Below are positions 46,948-62,100 of a stretch of DNA of 64,000 nucleotides, piece after piece. How positions within the stretch are numbered: the first letter of the stretch is position 1; each line of letters opens with the position of its first letter. Source of the stretch: Rhodamnia argentea (taxonomy: Eukaryota > Streptophyta > Magnoliopsida > Myrtales > Myrtaceae); the NCBI RefSeq assembly GCF_020921035.1, contig NC_063153.1, positions 17,608,001 through 17,672,000 of the forward strand, in the 5' to 3' direction. A model generated the notes under the pieces. That model did not search any database. It saw only the letters and a program-made list of their open reading frames with translations, and was not told the origin of the DNA. The position numbers and the translations under genes were made by a program.

Positions 46948-48071
46948 ACGAATGGAATTTGTATTTTATCTATCATGTTTTTCATTGGCCTAGTATACAT
47001 GAGTATGTAAATGACCCTTAGGGAATCAGGCTTTCTGCCTTTTGGTGCTAAAGGATCTGTATTTCTTATTAACTACATTGAGCAGTATCAAATTTTTGGG
47101 TCTCTTCCAAATCTGTTGCGCTTATAGAGCATATTATGCATCGATGAGCAAGGACTCTTTGATGAATATAATGCTGTGACCGACATGATCTTCCTCTGTA
47201 ACTTGTGATGCCAAAGCGCAATATGTGTCCTGATCAGTTGTTGCTTGAGGATGGAAGTGATATTGGGCAGTATGATCGGCTAGTGTCACGCGGTTAAGAC
47301 TTTGGATTGGCTGTGGGCTGATGACTACAAGAAATGCAAAATGTTTGACTTCGAGTTTCTTGTCTGGCTAGATGAAAACAGACTACATACTTGAATGATA
47401 TTTTATAAACTGGACATCATATCCGATAGTAATGGGAGAGAATTGAATATAAGTTGGGAACGTGTCTACCTACTGCCTAGAGCAAGCAAGAAAGGACGCA
47501 ACGCCGAACTCTGATCCAAGGGAGAAAGTCCAAAACCAAAACTTAAACGTGTTGCACGAACCGCGACTGAGATAGGGAACCCGTTCTAAAATTGGGTCCT
47601 TTTCTCCCGCACCTTCCCCATTCTTGTCTCAGACAAAAACAGAGTCATTTCTAATGCAATATTATCAGTTCTGACTTCTCATTACCATATTAATCAGCAA
47701 TCCATCCGTGCTAGTTTTCCCACATATTTCGCCTTGACGAGACTTGAAAATTGCTGAAATGACAACTTGAATTAAATTATTTCTTCCCTCCATAGCATCG
47801 TTAAAGAATGAATAAATTCTACACGTTACATTAGGATCAGGCTCTATGCCATATAACACACGCCAGCTCCTCTTTGCCTCCACATGCAATAGCCAATCTT
47901 CTTTTAGCCCGAGGCGATACTGTGAGAGCCACTATCATGTCCCATCAAGTCACCTGCTTCTCTGTATCATCTTATATCTTCCAACTTGCCCCACTATCAT
48001 CCATCAAAACTGATGCGTTACTCAACACCGTTGTCCTTACTCAATAGTTAAGGTGCCGTGCCATTACATGG
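46948..48071. other. Convergent intergenic region between REIL and HBS1
   Basis: Carries the 3' UTRs of both genes. A minus-strand frame at 47665-47889 has no recognised similarity and could be part of the HBS1 3' UTR. Confidence 0.5.
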
Positions 48072-51000
48072 TCATTTGCTGAAGAATACAAAATATTTAC
48101 TTTTGAAAAATGCTATTGGCTCTTTCTCAATTACTCGAGTAACAATCCCTACAGCTAGAGTTCTCCCCAATGCTCTTAAGGAGACCCTACCAAGAGCTTT
48201 ACAGCTTGAAAACTCTTCTGCACAAACTGGTCCTTGCAAAACCACCTGAATGCAAAGATAATGAGAAAAAGATATATTTATAAGACCTCGGAGCATATTG
48301 TTCAGCTACCAATGGGTCAAAATTTTCGTGTATTTATGAAAAATGTAGTAATCCAATTTCACCTCAATAACTGCACTCTGCTTTGCGAGGAGACACCGCG
48401 GTGCTTTCTTCATCACCTTGCCAGTCTTAGGATCGAACAATGACACCATTTTTTCAACTCTGGCAACTTCCTTTGCATGGTGAATATGAAATTCCAACTT
48501 CCCACAGCGACCAAGAATATGATACAAGTTTCAGCACCGAGATTCGCAAAAAGATCAAAGCCAACACTTGCAACTATCATAAAGTTACCTGAGAACCAAT
48601 TAGAATGGGGGAAGCACCATCCAAGACAAGCACTTTCAGCTCCAGATGCTTTGCAATGGTTATGGGGAAATCGGGGTGACAAAGGACCCCGCCAGATATC
48701 ACGTGGCTTGTATCAATTCCCTGAAGAACCACTGCAACATTATCCCCAGCTCTCGCAATTGCACATGGGCGAGTGTCACGTTCCAAAGACCTGACTGTCC
48801 CCACATCCCCTGATGGCATGACCAGAACCTGGTATTTAAGACAAAATTAGGTCATGGCTTGCAATTCCAGGGATGTAAAAGTACTCCACCTGGTCTATTA
48901 CATCTAGAAATCTATTATCCAACTTGATGACAACCTCTAACAACAGATGGAGCAGCAAAATGATGTTAGTAGTCATGACCCATATCGGAAACTTCTGCAT
49001 TGACTACTTAAGATCTAAACCTCAAGGTGATCTTAAGGTTTTCACCCATAAAAAGATGCTTTAAAGCTTCAACTATTTTCATATCATTTGTTTAAATCCT
49101 ATTGTGTACCTTCACTCCACTTCGAAGAGCTCCAGCTTCCAATTTACCACAAGCAGAGACCTGCCCCATCGAAGGTGATTTAATAACGTCACATATGGGC
49201 ATGACTAGAGGTTTCGAAACATTCCTGGTTGGAGGTTGGAGGGAGTCAATAGCATCCAACAAGTATGGTCCCTTATACCTGCATACCAACAAAGCAGATT
49301 TCCACTGTTATTGTATCACAGCTATGATATGACTTCAAATAGGGTATCAGCCAGTTAACATGCCCTGCCATGTAGGATGCTGGGTTCCATGAGGCTTTGA
49401 GTGAACCAATGTCATAAGATAACCAGAAGGGGCAAGGGCTAGATTCGGCAAACCAAGGATTGTGTAATGGTTATTGCTGAAGCAGTGGTGGGTAAATTTC
49501 CCGAACATATTTGAAATGCAAAAAAAAAAAAGGACAACAAGAAAAGTCGGGCCTGAATCATCTGGTCCATGCTCAGAGATAAGGAAAAACTTGCCGGGAG
49601 AAGTAGCGTTTAAACAGCCAATCCAATTATTAAAAAAAAAAAAAAAGCCAATCCAATGTCAATGGAGATTATCAATTTGATGGGGTCAAACCAGCTCCAT
49701 ACAGCAAAACAGGACTAGACCAAGACTTATTCTTGGTTGAACGGAACGATTTTTGGCACGTGGACCTTCATTCACCCCTTGTTAACTCTCTGAACCAGAT
49801 TTCTGTTTTCTTTCGGAGTCAGGGTCACCATAATTAATTGGCTCCCCAACCCATCCTACGACTGTGAGAAGTCAAGAACCAGAGAAAGGAGACTCACCAG
49901 GATAATAACCGAATGTCTGAAGGAGCTGTGACCAGATTTTGATTCTCCATGGCACTCAGAGGAATCCATAATACTGACGAGTCTCTAAAACCACTAGACC
50001 GGAGGAATGTCCCAAGCTGCTGTTTGATCAAATCGAATCTATCCTTCGAGTACTGCACGACATCCATTTTGTTAACGGCAACAATAAGTTGATCTACTCC
50101 AAAGCTTCTGATAAGCTGTGCATGCTCTTTAGTTTGGCCCTTACTACCATCCATGCCAGCTTCAAAAGAACCATTGGATGCATCAATGACGAGCAATGCA
50201 GCATCAGCTTGTGTGGCTCCTGATATCATGTTTGGAACAAAATCCTTGTGCCCTGGGGAGTCCAGCACAACAACGCGATACCTTTTGGTATCAAAATAAG
50301 CAACAGCCACCGTCATGGTTATTCCCCTTTCCCTTTCCTCTGGGCTCTCATCCAATGCCCAGGCATAAGCAAAGGATCCCTTGCCCTAACAGGAGAAATA
50401 GAAGCAAAAAGACACCAGATTTGAGACTGACTGGTAGTCACACATATGAAAATGGAAGTTTATTCCAAATTTATGGAAATGAAGGTACCTGTAGTTTGGC
50501 CTCTTTTTCATGCTTGTGCATGTCCTTTTGAGATATTTGTCCCAAAAGATGAAGAAGTCTACCTGAAAGTGTTGATTTCCCAGAATCAACATGCCCCACC
50601 TACAGAAGATTGGAATAGAATGATGGCACTAAAGATTTTATGAACTTAGGATGAACTTAATGAAGTCTGCATCATGAGAATTGAAGAACAGTGATGACTC
50701 ACAATAGCAAGATTCAGTTGACTCAATAAGCCATCTTCTGCTTCATGGAGCATCCATTTTTCAGGTTTATACTGTCCCTGAGAAGCAGCTTTTCCAGTGC
50801 CATAACTATTGGAATATCCACCTCTATCATTAATAGAGGCACTGTCTAAACTATACGCAAGACTTCGCGGCTTGATCTCATCCATTGGTAAAGTGTACTC
50901 AACCCCACCCTCATGATAGCTTGACGAGGTGCCTGCCATTTCATCTTTAGATTGTGGTTTACATGGGTAGATGAGTTGCAAATGTCCAAATAACCAAGAA

Positions 51001-53554
51001 CGTTTTGCATTGATGTGGATGAAATACCTGGACTTTTTGCACTTGATCTTAGATTGCGCTCTCCATCTTTTAATTGATTGTTTTCATTACCAGCGACATT
51101 TCTGCCCTTTGGCATCGTAAGAGATGAGCTGTTTGATGATCTTGTGCTCATTGGAGCAGACATGTTATTCTTCTTTACGTTTGCACTTGCTAAAACCAAA
51201 TAAGAATTTCCGAGAATTAATATCAAACATACAAGAAACCAAGTATAACAAAATAAGCACATAAGTGCACAAATGAAGATTATGCCCACTCATTCGCTTC
51301 ATAATTATGTGTCCCACAACATCAGAAACTTCATGGGGTCTATGTCTAAAATGATTCATTCCATTCCACCAGGCAACTAAAGATAGGGTGATGAGGTGTA
51401 ACATGTGATTTCCAACTAATTTTTAACTGGTCTACCTATTAAATACTGGATTAACAAGTCGCCATCACTGCATTTTATATAGTAATGTTCTAGAAGACCA
51501 TCAAATTGGGTCAATTTAAGCAATAACAAATTGCCATTTGTCTTTCTCTAGCCAATAGGGATATTTTTGTTATGGCAAAGATAAACAATGATTCAATATG
51601 ATAATATGAGACAAGGCAAAACAAAATAAACATTCTTTATAACACCTCCTTTTTTCCTTGTCATTTGAGATATTTTGGTACAGCAATGTTCTAGAAAACC
51701 ATCAAATTGGTAAACAATGTAGGCGAACTTACTATGGCATAAATGCAGGAGAAGTAGAAGTTCTAAAGTAGAAACAATGCAAATATAAAAATTTCAGAGA
51801 ACACTTTCACCAGGAGGAATCACATTCTTTGAACAAAGAAACAGAATTCTTTGCTAGGCCCAAAAGCAAAAGTAATTTTCTTGAAAATACAACAAATGCT
51901 AATGTTCTATAGCAACTTCAGTTCTCTCACAACTTAAAAAAAAAGATTGCTGCTAACCGTTTACTCAAAGTAGAAGGAAACGTATTTACGCCTGCAATTT
52001 AATGGATACCTTTTGGACCCATTTTGGAGGAGCGCAATCCATTAGTGACAATATCATCAGGGGACGGGACATCGAATTTGAAAGGCGCTGTATACATATA
52101 AGAGAATGATTAGAGTATTCATTGTGGTGCTCTACCATCCAAATGTTCCAAAAAGAAAAGAAAACTAGACAAGACTCCAGAAAAAAAATCATTACATATA
52201 AATATAGAGGTTTTACTTCTAAGCTTTCAGCGACTATACAAGACAAATACAAGAACAAGAAATGGTGCTAAGTCTCTAAAGCAAAACACATGCAGACCTA
52301 TATTGACAGTTCTATGGGCATGAGTGTTAAATGCCTCATGAAGCTTATTGAAGTTCCCATGCACATCAGCAGACCCATGTAAGATGGTGCGCTGTCCTGT
52401 CAAGGGATCATCATTTTGCTGTTGAATTAATGCATCCCTTTTAGGTGTCTGATTGGGCAATGATTCAAAAAGAGACCTGGCCATTTTGGATGCTCCAGAA
52501 TCTTTACACACTGCATGAAAGAGATCTATGCTATAAAGGCACAATTAACTGAAAGCAAAACACCACCAAAGATAACAGTTGGTGCAATTTTAAAAAGGCC
52601 CTCAGAATTGGGACCACAACTTTCAACTCAATCGCGACATGGTCTTAAAGCCCAAAGTAGACAACATGAAATGCATCAAAAGACGCGTGAAAAGAGTCAG
52701 AGGGGATAAGAGCACGTAAACCAACAAAGGATTAAAAAGGCAAACTAACTTGTTGGAATGGCATGCCGCTCCAAAAAAATTACAAACCTGTTTTCAGGTC
52801 ATTGCCATTGCTGATACCACTCGAAGGCAAAGGATTTCGAAGAACCCCACAAATATCACACGCAGTCATGCTCTGGTCATTATCGTAGGTACAAATGGAG
52901 CAACGCCAAATGCCAGACCGGGTGGCCTCTTGATTTGGCTTATGCAAATTGCCTGTTACAACAGAAAAAGCTTCAAGAAGTCACACCGGAAAAGAATTTC
53001 ATCATCAGAGTCTCCGGAGCTTGGTAAGTACAGTAAAATACGTCCAAACAGTGAGATAGTGTTTTTAAATGAAATACAAAACTACAAACTGTGTTTACTT
53101 AATTTCACATTTGTGAAAGGATTTTTAACCGTGCCTTGATCTATCTAACAAGTTCAGCTTTCAGACAAGATGGCAGCAGTCTCACTGTTTCTGCAACCTG
53201 TATCTCTCCTTTAGGCATTGGAAGAGTGGCGTCCAGAGACAAATGAGATTATGGAGGGAAAGAAAAATGAGCCTAAAATGGCCAATTCATGTGGTTATAA
53301 CTTATCTCCGAGTGTTTTAGACAATATCAGCACTAGGTCTAATCAAGAATCCTAAACAAAAAAGCGGCCGTTATCTTTTCAAGAAGAAATAGAGACAAGG
53401 AAATTCATGGCAGGTTTATTTATGAGGACTCTGTATTGAAGAGAAAATGCTCACCATTATCTTCTACATCATAATCAATATCATAGTCATCGTAGTCGTT
53501 GTCGTCGTCGTAGTCGTCATCATAATCAAGGCCATAATTAACCTTGCGCGGCAT
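48072..53554 (-). CDS. HBS1: HBS1-like (HBS1/SKI7) translational GTPase (12 exons, 758 aa)
   Basis: eRF3/eEF1A-family GTPase that works with Pelota in rescuing stalled ribosomes. Exons (minus order): 53554-53455, 52952-52788, 52510-52298, 52087-52010, 51189-51028, 50944-50703, 50599-50489, 50385-49898, 49278-49110, 48828-48589, 48497-48363, 48245-48072; 2277 nt in one frame. The N-terminus has an Asp/Tyr-rich acidic tract (residues 10-33), then a RanBP2-type zinc finger (W49, C51-X2-C54-X10-C65-X2-C68). A linker carries [10 protein letters not shown]. The GTPase motifs are G1 GHVDSGKST (322-330), G2 RGIT (377-380), G3 DSPGH (399-403), G4 NKMD (462-465) and a G5-like [11 protein letters not shown]-Tu domains II and III follow, with FHIHHAKE and [20 protein letters not shown]. 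The tail after IVTRVIE is about 17 residues longer than I expect. The junction 51028/50944 (83-bp intron) is the least certain. Confidence 0.92.
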
Positions 53555-56162
53555 CTTCCTGCCAAAAAGGAACCAAATTGCTACGAGCTGTCAAGAGACA
53601 AAGTTCAGACCACAACAAGGGCAGACAGTAAAAATTACCCAGGAAGCTCGTTGTATGTCTTTCCCACAGGACACGATCACAATCCCATTGAAAGTCGATA
53701 ATCGAGCTCCCACGTCTACTTAGCTCCCACACATGAAGTCGCGCTGCCAAACGCAAAAGGGGCATGAGCAAAATTTTCGGCTGATTAACTATTTCATCCA
53801 TCCTGTTTGGAGTTCGGACGAGAGCGACAAAGAGATTCTGCGATTCGGATGCGTTGATTCCCAAACAAAAGCAAGACGAGAGGAATTTGCAAGAGAGTGC
53901 AAGATCACTGACCTCGCAAAGTAGAATTTCAACTGAAACAGAAGACAAGACGCAGTGAGATGAGGATGCCTACCTCTTTACCGAGGCGAATGTAGACCGA
54001 CGGAGTCTCTACGACACTGTAGAACTAGAACCCCTCCTTCTTCTTCTTCTTCCTCTTCTCTCTCTCTCTCTCTCTAGAAGCTAATTGCTTGAGGAGAAGG
54101 ATTTTAGTGGATCTCCTTCATAGATTTTACCTAGCGTTTATATAATTTCACGCTGATGTCATTATCGCCAGAAAAGGAAAAAGTGCATAAAATATGATAT
54201 TTTCTCTCTTCTCTTCTTCTCTTTTTTTTTTTTTTTTTTTAAAGAATTTATTTGTGGGAACAAAAACAAATTGCTGATTTAGGGACTTTTCTCATAATTA
54301 ATACTTTTTTAATGTGTATCATTTCCATTCCGATTTAGTTTAGATTTGGGGCTTCTTATGTGTATGTTTTCGAAACTTTGCTTTTCACTGGTTTCGATGG
54401 TGAACAAATTCAATTTTGAAAGAGATCACATGGATTTCGTGAAGGTTTCGCTCTCATAAGTGTCGGATCTATACTCGCTCAATCCTTTTACTCTGCTCGA
54501 TAATGATGTTAGAGACGCCAAATATAAGTGCGCACCGTCGAAAGGCAAAGTCGTAGCATTAGATGGAGTTCTCAATGTGTGCTCATTATTAAAAACGGAT
54601 TCGGATGATCGGTCATTGATTTTGATATGAAAAAGTTATAGGTGTGTTTTTTGGGCGTGTGACCTATAACATTGTTTTGATAATTTTTCATGTTGCCTTG
54701 AGCTTATTTTGTTTTGAAATTATATGGGATTCGTCTTGGTTTTTGAAGTTATGTTTCTTTAACTGAGACGTTTCTTTCTTGTATTTCGATTGATAAAGTG
54801 AATAAAATGTTATATCGACCAAAAAAATATAATTATCAAGGAGTAGTAGTTTTCCTCTCTCTATTTTTTATCGTATTGCTAATGAAAGTTCGTAAATTAT
54901 GATTTAGTTCGTAAAATACAAATTACCTTGTCTGTTAATAAAAGTAGTTCGCAAATGTACGATTATGGGGTTTATGTAAATCTAACTTCATAATGTGCGT
55001 GTATGGTCCCGTTTTCTTCACAAGGGATTGTAGAATGACCAAAAATGAAAAGCAACAATAACAAAATAGGTGAGAAGAAATCTTACTTGTCTTCGGCTTC
55101 ACTTTTTTTGTCTATGGTTTCAAACGATTGCATATACACAAATAGCTCCCTAATAAAGCCCTTTTAGTATTAACAATCTAATCTAATCATATATCAAAAC
55201 CAAACTCACTTAGACCAAAACCTTAATAAGGTGGTACGTTCATGAAGGGAGGTATTTGAGAGAGGCCCTACGAAGATGTGCCATTTGAACGGTTGCCATG
55301 TTATCTATAAAAGTTATAGATAACTTCAAAGGGAAAGTTTGAACGAAAACTAACGATAGACCGTAGAAGAAGAACATACGCTCTTTCTCTTTTCTCGCCC
55401 TCTCAAAAACACAAACAAACATATTAAAGGCAATAGATCGTTACTTTGAGAATCGATCGCATTTACGTCATGAAATGTGAATATTTTCCCCATGATCATA
55501 TTCGGACCATCGAGGGTTGAAGTTTCGATCAAAAACACGCCAGTGATTCAATGACATTCTCGGGCAATTCCGCAAATCGAACAACAATAGAGATTAGTAG
55601 AATATCTCAATTTTAAATTCCAACAGGTGGAAAACACATTGGCCAGCTCCAAATTTGGCTTTTTCAATTCTAGTAGTGAAGAATGAATTGCCAATAATTC
55701 TTCAACCTTCCTAATTTCCTAAACCTTCCACTTCTCAGAAATGCCGGATTGGTCCCCCCTCTTAAGCTCCCTGCACTCCTGATGAGTACATAAACTCTGG
55801 ACTCATAGACAACGATAAGACAACATGCAAAATGTACGGTCAAATAAAGACGATCCACTTAGAGAGAACCATTTGAGGAAGAGGAGATGCATGTCTAGAT
55901 ATATTCAATAATCTCGTGCTGTCGCAGTCAAGGAGTCCAAGCACCTATACAGTTAATTCAAAAACTCACTATAGTTCGTATTTTAACATTATATTCATCT
56001 CTTTGGCAATTGGAACCAAAAAAATTACTGTGGTTTAAATATTTTGGAAGAGCTTCAAATCAGTAAAGCAGCTAAAAAGTCATCGTGGGCATCTGCAGTA
56101 ACTCAACAGTGCTTTTGCCTCCCTCAAATTGATCTCTTCATGGTGCTCCTATATTTTCTGTA
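53555..56162. other. HBS1 5' leader/promoter and intergenic DNA up to ABC1K1
   Basis: The HBS1 5' UTR probably reaches about 54100, ending in a CTT/CT-rich leader (about 54029-54076 on the plus strand). A poly-T run lies at about 54222-54240. Beyond that, AT-rich DNA with no recognised gene runs to the ABC1K1 3' UTR. Confidence 0.5.
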
Positions 56163-59100
56163 TCATCTTTGAGACAGGACAGACTCACTCCATAAAAGCA
56201 TAAGATCCCGAGCAACTGTTGGTAAGTCTGCAATATGGAAAGCACGTGAATTTTAAGACAGGATGTAGAACTGAGGCGAATGAAATTGTTTTCATGTTTG
56301 GCAGTGCTTATCATCCTTTGAACATGGTTTAAATTTTACCTTGCACAACTTCCAAAGCTATTGAGGGTATATCTATTTGGTCTTCAACTAGTCTGTAAAC
56401 ATCCACGAGCTGCAAAATCAAGTACCACAACTCAGAATTCACATTAAGTAGAGTTGAGAATGTAAAGCTTCAGACACATACCTCCTGAATGTGAAGCTTA
56501 GAGTCTTCTGTCAAAGCAAGGAGGAGCTGTCTTCGAATCCCCTCATCAATGAGGAAAAGGCGAGCTCCATCCTTGATGGTATCTTTAAGGTCAAGTTTCC
56601 TCTCAACTTGCCAGTCTCTTGACCTTTGCCTGTAAAAACAGGATCACCCCAGTCATGCTCACGAACCATGATTACAGTATAAGCGGAAAAATCTAGTTGG
56701 CAATGTGATACATACATGTCCTTTCCCCGAAATGCAGGGTTGCTGCTCATCTTAGCCACATTTTCCTTGGCAAGAACAATAAGGTTTTCAAGCCGCTTCC
56801 ACTGGAAGATGCCATCTTTAAATAAAACCTGTAATAAGATGAGAACTTTCATGAGTTGCACCTTCAGTGTGACTTTCCAGTTTGCAAGTCATTCCCTGAG
56901 TGCTGCTATGCATCTCCAATCAGTTAACAGTTATCTTAGGACCTTACTTGGCCAATTTGGACGCACAGTGTTAAGGAGGAAAAAAAAAGCGCTTTAGTTT
57001 TGCTCCCTAGTGAACAAACAAATAAACAGCACTCTTTATGAATTGACCTAAAGAAGCACTAAGACGGTAACTGATTAACAATGCTTCTTAAAAGGTTCAG
57101 AAAATGGATCCATAAGAATTTGAATACATACTCATGAAGGTTTTAACATATTTTATAGCTAGACAACTTTTATGGCTGAAAAATGATTCAACTCAACACA
57201 TGCTAAGAGTTAACGAGCTTAATCTCTGCATGATGATTTAATAACAAGAAAATCCATTACAATTTTTTGGATTGCAGAAATGCATATTTATCATCAACTA
57301 GAGTTGGGAAGACAAAGTCACACAGTTTGCCCCATCTTTGGAACTACTCTTGCTTGGAGCTGAAAGCTTAGATCATTCAGTGTCAATATAGAGTTTGGAA
57401 AACATTGGGCTTGGGATGCCCAAGCGATTGGAGTCTAAAGGACACGGAAATGGATGTGTGGGGTCTACTATACAAAATGCCGATATTAGACTTTTGTCAT
57501 CAAGAACTGCAACTTCAAAGAAAAGAAGTTCACGTCCCAACAAGATCATTAAATGGAATATGCCTGATTGTACCTGTATCAGGCGCTCGCGTAGTGCAGG
57601 ATTTGGGTCTGTCAGAAGACGTTTTGCCACATATGGATAAGCAACCTAGTAAGTGAATGTTGTCAGCAAAGCAAGAGAATATAAATTCACATATCATCCT
57701 TTGAATATTAACCGTTAACTAGAAAGGAAACTATGCAGTTCTCTGTATAAGCAATTGGTAGTTAGTTCCTCAATGCAACACACAAATGAGAAAAAAGCAC
57801 ATGAAACTTGAAATTTTGTACTGCTTCTAGAAATTGCTACACTACTTAGATTTCTTCTATTCATCCCTAGCAATACATAAATGAAGTGAATCTGTAAAAT
57901 GACATATCAGATGTCTCGCAGAAATAGATTTATGAAAAATGACGAGGAATGATAAAGATCCAAGTTTGCTGCCCCTACACTAAAGCAGTAGTATAGGAAG
58001 CATGTTTTTTTTTCTTTTCCCACTGCAGAGCACTGACATCTCCAAACAAAAATTAGAAAAGGAAAAAGATAAAAATAGATTGTGATTACCTCATTGTTTC
58101 TAATTACATTTAAGCACAAGTAGGAGTAATAATGAGATTGGAAGATCTCCAATTCACTCACAGGTATTTGACAATTAAAAGTTGATTATCTATCACCCAT
58201 CTTATGAAGATGATCAAGGGTAAGCAAGGTAAACTGATGAGTCATCTTAGCGAGGGAAAAAAGAGAACAAGGAAAAGCATGCACTTAAGTTGCACCTCCA
58301 GAAATTTGAAGTCAGGCTTGAGAGTGAAGCAGATGCCCTCTTGAGTCAACAAAGAACGGATAACCAGTGAAAACCTCTCAGGGATACGGATTGGATACTG
58401 ATACACTAATTGGTTAAACTTCCCTGCAGCATACGAGGTGAAAAGGACAGCTGACGTGTCATTATTCTCACGTGAATAACGAAGTTGAAAAGCAAAGAGT
58501 GCATTCTCTTAGCAATCAAGGATAAAACAATTTCTCAGGTCCTTGGGAAGACTTACTCTCATAAGATAATACTCCCATTAGAAACACACATGTTCAATAT
58601 AAAAATTGAAGACATTCCATCCCCAACCATCATCTTACCCATGGGACCAAAAATAGCAAGTTGAGCATTAACACAACAAACACCAGTAAACTAGCAGAAA
58701 CTAGCACTGAGAAATCAAGCCTTTAAATAAGCATAATTTTTCTGTCATGGTAAATCTTATAGACATAATCAATCTTAGAAAAGGCCTCCCAAAACTGTAG
58801 CCTTGTAGGCCACAAAAGGTACAGTTTCTTACAAGCTAGATGGCAACTTGAGATGACTCTTTCCAATTTAGAGAGTTTGTCTTCATACATGAATTTGAGT
58901 GCTCATTTCCAAGCTCACTTGAGCAGTTTGCAAGTTGCATTAATGATTTAATATGCTTTTCTGGTATAATAAATCGTGATTCTATAAACAGGTATAACTT
59001 CTTCTAAATTATTGTCGCTCTGTCGAGTTTGATTTGACTTGGAACTTGAGTTCCATCTGTGGTTTGATCCTAATAATACCCTAGGCTCTAGCTCACTCAA

Positions 59101-62100
59101 TGTAGATAGATCAGGTATATCATCAAGTCAAACTTGAGCAAGAAAAATGAAGGTTGATTAAAGTCAAATGTAAATGATGAACTTCTCATTTGTGCGAAGC
59201 GAGTATAAGCAGTTTATAGTGTCCACTTGACAGAAGAATCAAACAAATGCCCTTGTTAACGTGTCCAATATAATTTAGCTACATGGCATGTTTTCTGAGC
59301 TGTAAAGACACAAGCCCATTGTGAACCAGGCCCCCCAAAATATTTTTTTGGCAAGTTAAAATTTGTCAGCGGATCTCCAGCATAAGTGGTATGAACTGTC
59401 TAGTTTCCTGTTTCATCCGGGACTTGGGCTGTTAAATCTAAATCGTGAACTGTTCTTTACTTTATCTGGGAACAACAAAAGAAAAGGACCATCATCTACA
59501 ACAAGAGATAATCCACCAAGGACAAAAGAAGTTGACAATTTCCAGATGAAATTGTCCTAGAGCAGGGATGTGGGTGTAACAGAAGTTGAAAATGAAATTA
59601 CCAGTCACGATTCGGAAGTTAAAATCAGAAAGTCCTTTTCCAGAAGAGTTCTGCCAAATTGCTTCTAAAGCTGGAATAATTGGAGAGACATCAGTGTCAC
59701 TGGACAAGAAACCAAGCCTCGTGAAATCATTTGCCATCTCCACATAGTCCTCATTTACAGCATGGACAACAGCATCAATCAAAATCTGCTTATTTTGCTG
59801 AAAATTCCAAAGTAGATTCACTGTTAACATTGTTGAAGGGATATCAACGAGACTCCATGGCAAAGAGTGCCAGTGAGAAAAAAGGGCTTCTGAATGTCAT
59901 TACTCTGCCTTTAATCCCAATTCCAGCAAACAAGTCATATCACCATCTTTTATTTGTTTGGGGTAATCATCTCCTGTCTACTTACTTCCTTCCACATGGT
60001 TAAACAGTTACTGTTTCCATGTTTCATGCACGAGGTCGTCTTTCTCTGGTTTTATCTTAATTCAGATTATTTTAAGAATAAAAAGGGGAAACAGGCTTAC
60101 TTCATGCAACAATGAATGAAGTAGCTAAAAAACCAAAAGAATACTATGTGCAACTGAGAAATAGAGTTCACTAGCAAGCTGTCAACAATAATCGAGAGTG
60201 CACCTTGTGTGAGAGGAGAAAAAACCACTTAACAGATGCTGACTGCGTCATGAGTTCACATGTAATTTTGTATTCTACTTGCCTACTGCTCTGTCTCAGC
60301 AGAAGCTGTACTCTGCATCCTACAGATTCCTTTATCCTATGTTTATCAGAGTTCCCTCAATATTTCCTTTGACTCATCTCATAGTTCCCTCTGGATTAAT
60401 TCATGAACATGCTCATGGTACTTTACCTGACTGAGGACAGCAACATTGCCAAAGTCCACATAAGCAATACGTCCATCGCGCATGGCAAAAATGTTTCCAG
60501 GATGTGGATCACCATGGAATAACCCAAATTCTAGCAATTGCCGTAAAGCAGCACTTACTCCAACTGTAAGAAATCCATTTACATCAATGCCAGCATCTTT
60601 AATTGCCTGACATAAATGGGAAAATTAACAAATTTTGGTTACTGCCTGGCTAATATTCAACACTAGAAAAAGTTTATATCTTGTCACAGTTCAAACCTGT
60701 GGGTTAGTACATCGAATGCCGTCAATCCACTCCATCACCAGAACACGAGAACCAGAGAGCTGCTTGTAGACACGTGGGATTTTCACAGTAGGATCAGCCT
60801 TGAAGTTCTCCAGAAAATCTTCAATATTTCGGGCTTCCTGGTAAAGCCAAAATGGATATTGATATGATCAATTAACTCCAGAAAAAAGACAAATGCCCAT
60901 GCATTAATAACTTCCCTGACATGACAATGGAAAAGTTAAATTCGGGTAACTTTTATGTGTATACAATAGTGCTTGTGTTCAAAGAGGTAGCTGTGGAAGG
61001 TACCAAGGTGTAATCTAGCTCCTCCAGAAGTTTTTCACCAAACTCATCAACTATCAGCTCTGCATTGCACCCCAGCTTCTGCAGACTGATGCCATTCAAA
61101 AACGAAGCGAGAGTACGAAACAAGAAAAGATCTCGATATATAATGGGTTCTATATCAGGCCTTTGCACCTGTAATCACATGAAACTCATCATTAAAATCT
61201 GACAATCATCTGCAACAAAGCAATGTGATATGAAACTTTTAAAATGAGATAAACTAAAAGAAACAAACTTCAGTGCTAATGGCATAGTTAAATTTAACAA
61301 AGTTAAACAGTTAGAAGTAACTATCTAATTTTCAAAACAAAATAATTAGTACAGATTATTGCATAAGAAGAGAACAATGTACGGAAGGATAATTTAGAGT
61401 GTTCAGTGACACAGGTGTAGATGTTGAATTTGAAGTTATATTATCTCTCAAAACAAATACACCATGTATGCTTCTCAGGAAAGTTAATATAAATAACTTC
61501 ATGGTAAATATGCTCAGGGCAGTAAAGATATTTATCTTACATAACTACTGCCACTAAAGCAATGAAATAAAACCCAAGAATTTCATCAGTTAAGTATCTG
61601 CTGCAGCAGAAATGTGAAAACAAGACGGGCCTGCAAGTCTCAATTTTTTATCCCCATAGTGTAGAGCTGTGGGCATCAGTGATGCAAGAGCAGTTCAAAG
61701 CATGGAAGACAACCTTAATTGCAACATCCTCTCCGGTATCACGTAACGTAGCTCTATAAACTTGACCCAAGCTTGCGGCTGCTATAGTTTGAGATGAAAT
61801 TTTGCTGAACACGGCTTCAAGAGGCCGCCCCAACTCCTCCTCTATGATGTTGAAAGCAACCTAATTGTCATGTTGACACGATTCACATCATAAAACATCA
61901 AAGGTAGTGTGAAAAAGCTGATTGAACTGTTAAATTAGTTTGCTTCTTTCTCCGTCAAGTTATGCCATTTACCTGATTCGGGAAGGAAGGGACATCGTCT
62001 TGTAGAATGCAGAGTTCGTTCATGTAGTCTTCTCTAATAATATCTGGTCTGTTGGCAAGAACCTGAAAAAAAAAAAAGGGGGGAACAAAAATTCAGGGAA

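Noticed and set aside
47665-47889. Minus-strand 74-codon frame as a separate gene
   Set aside because: No ATG context or domain; it lies where the HBS1 3' UTR is expected.
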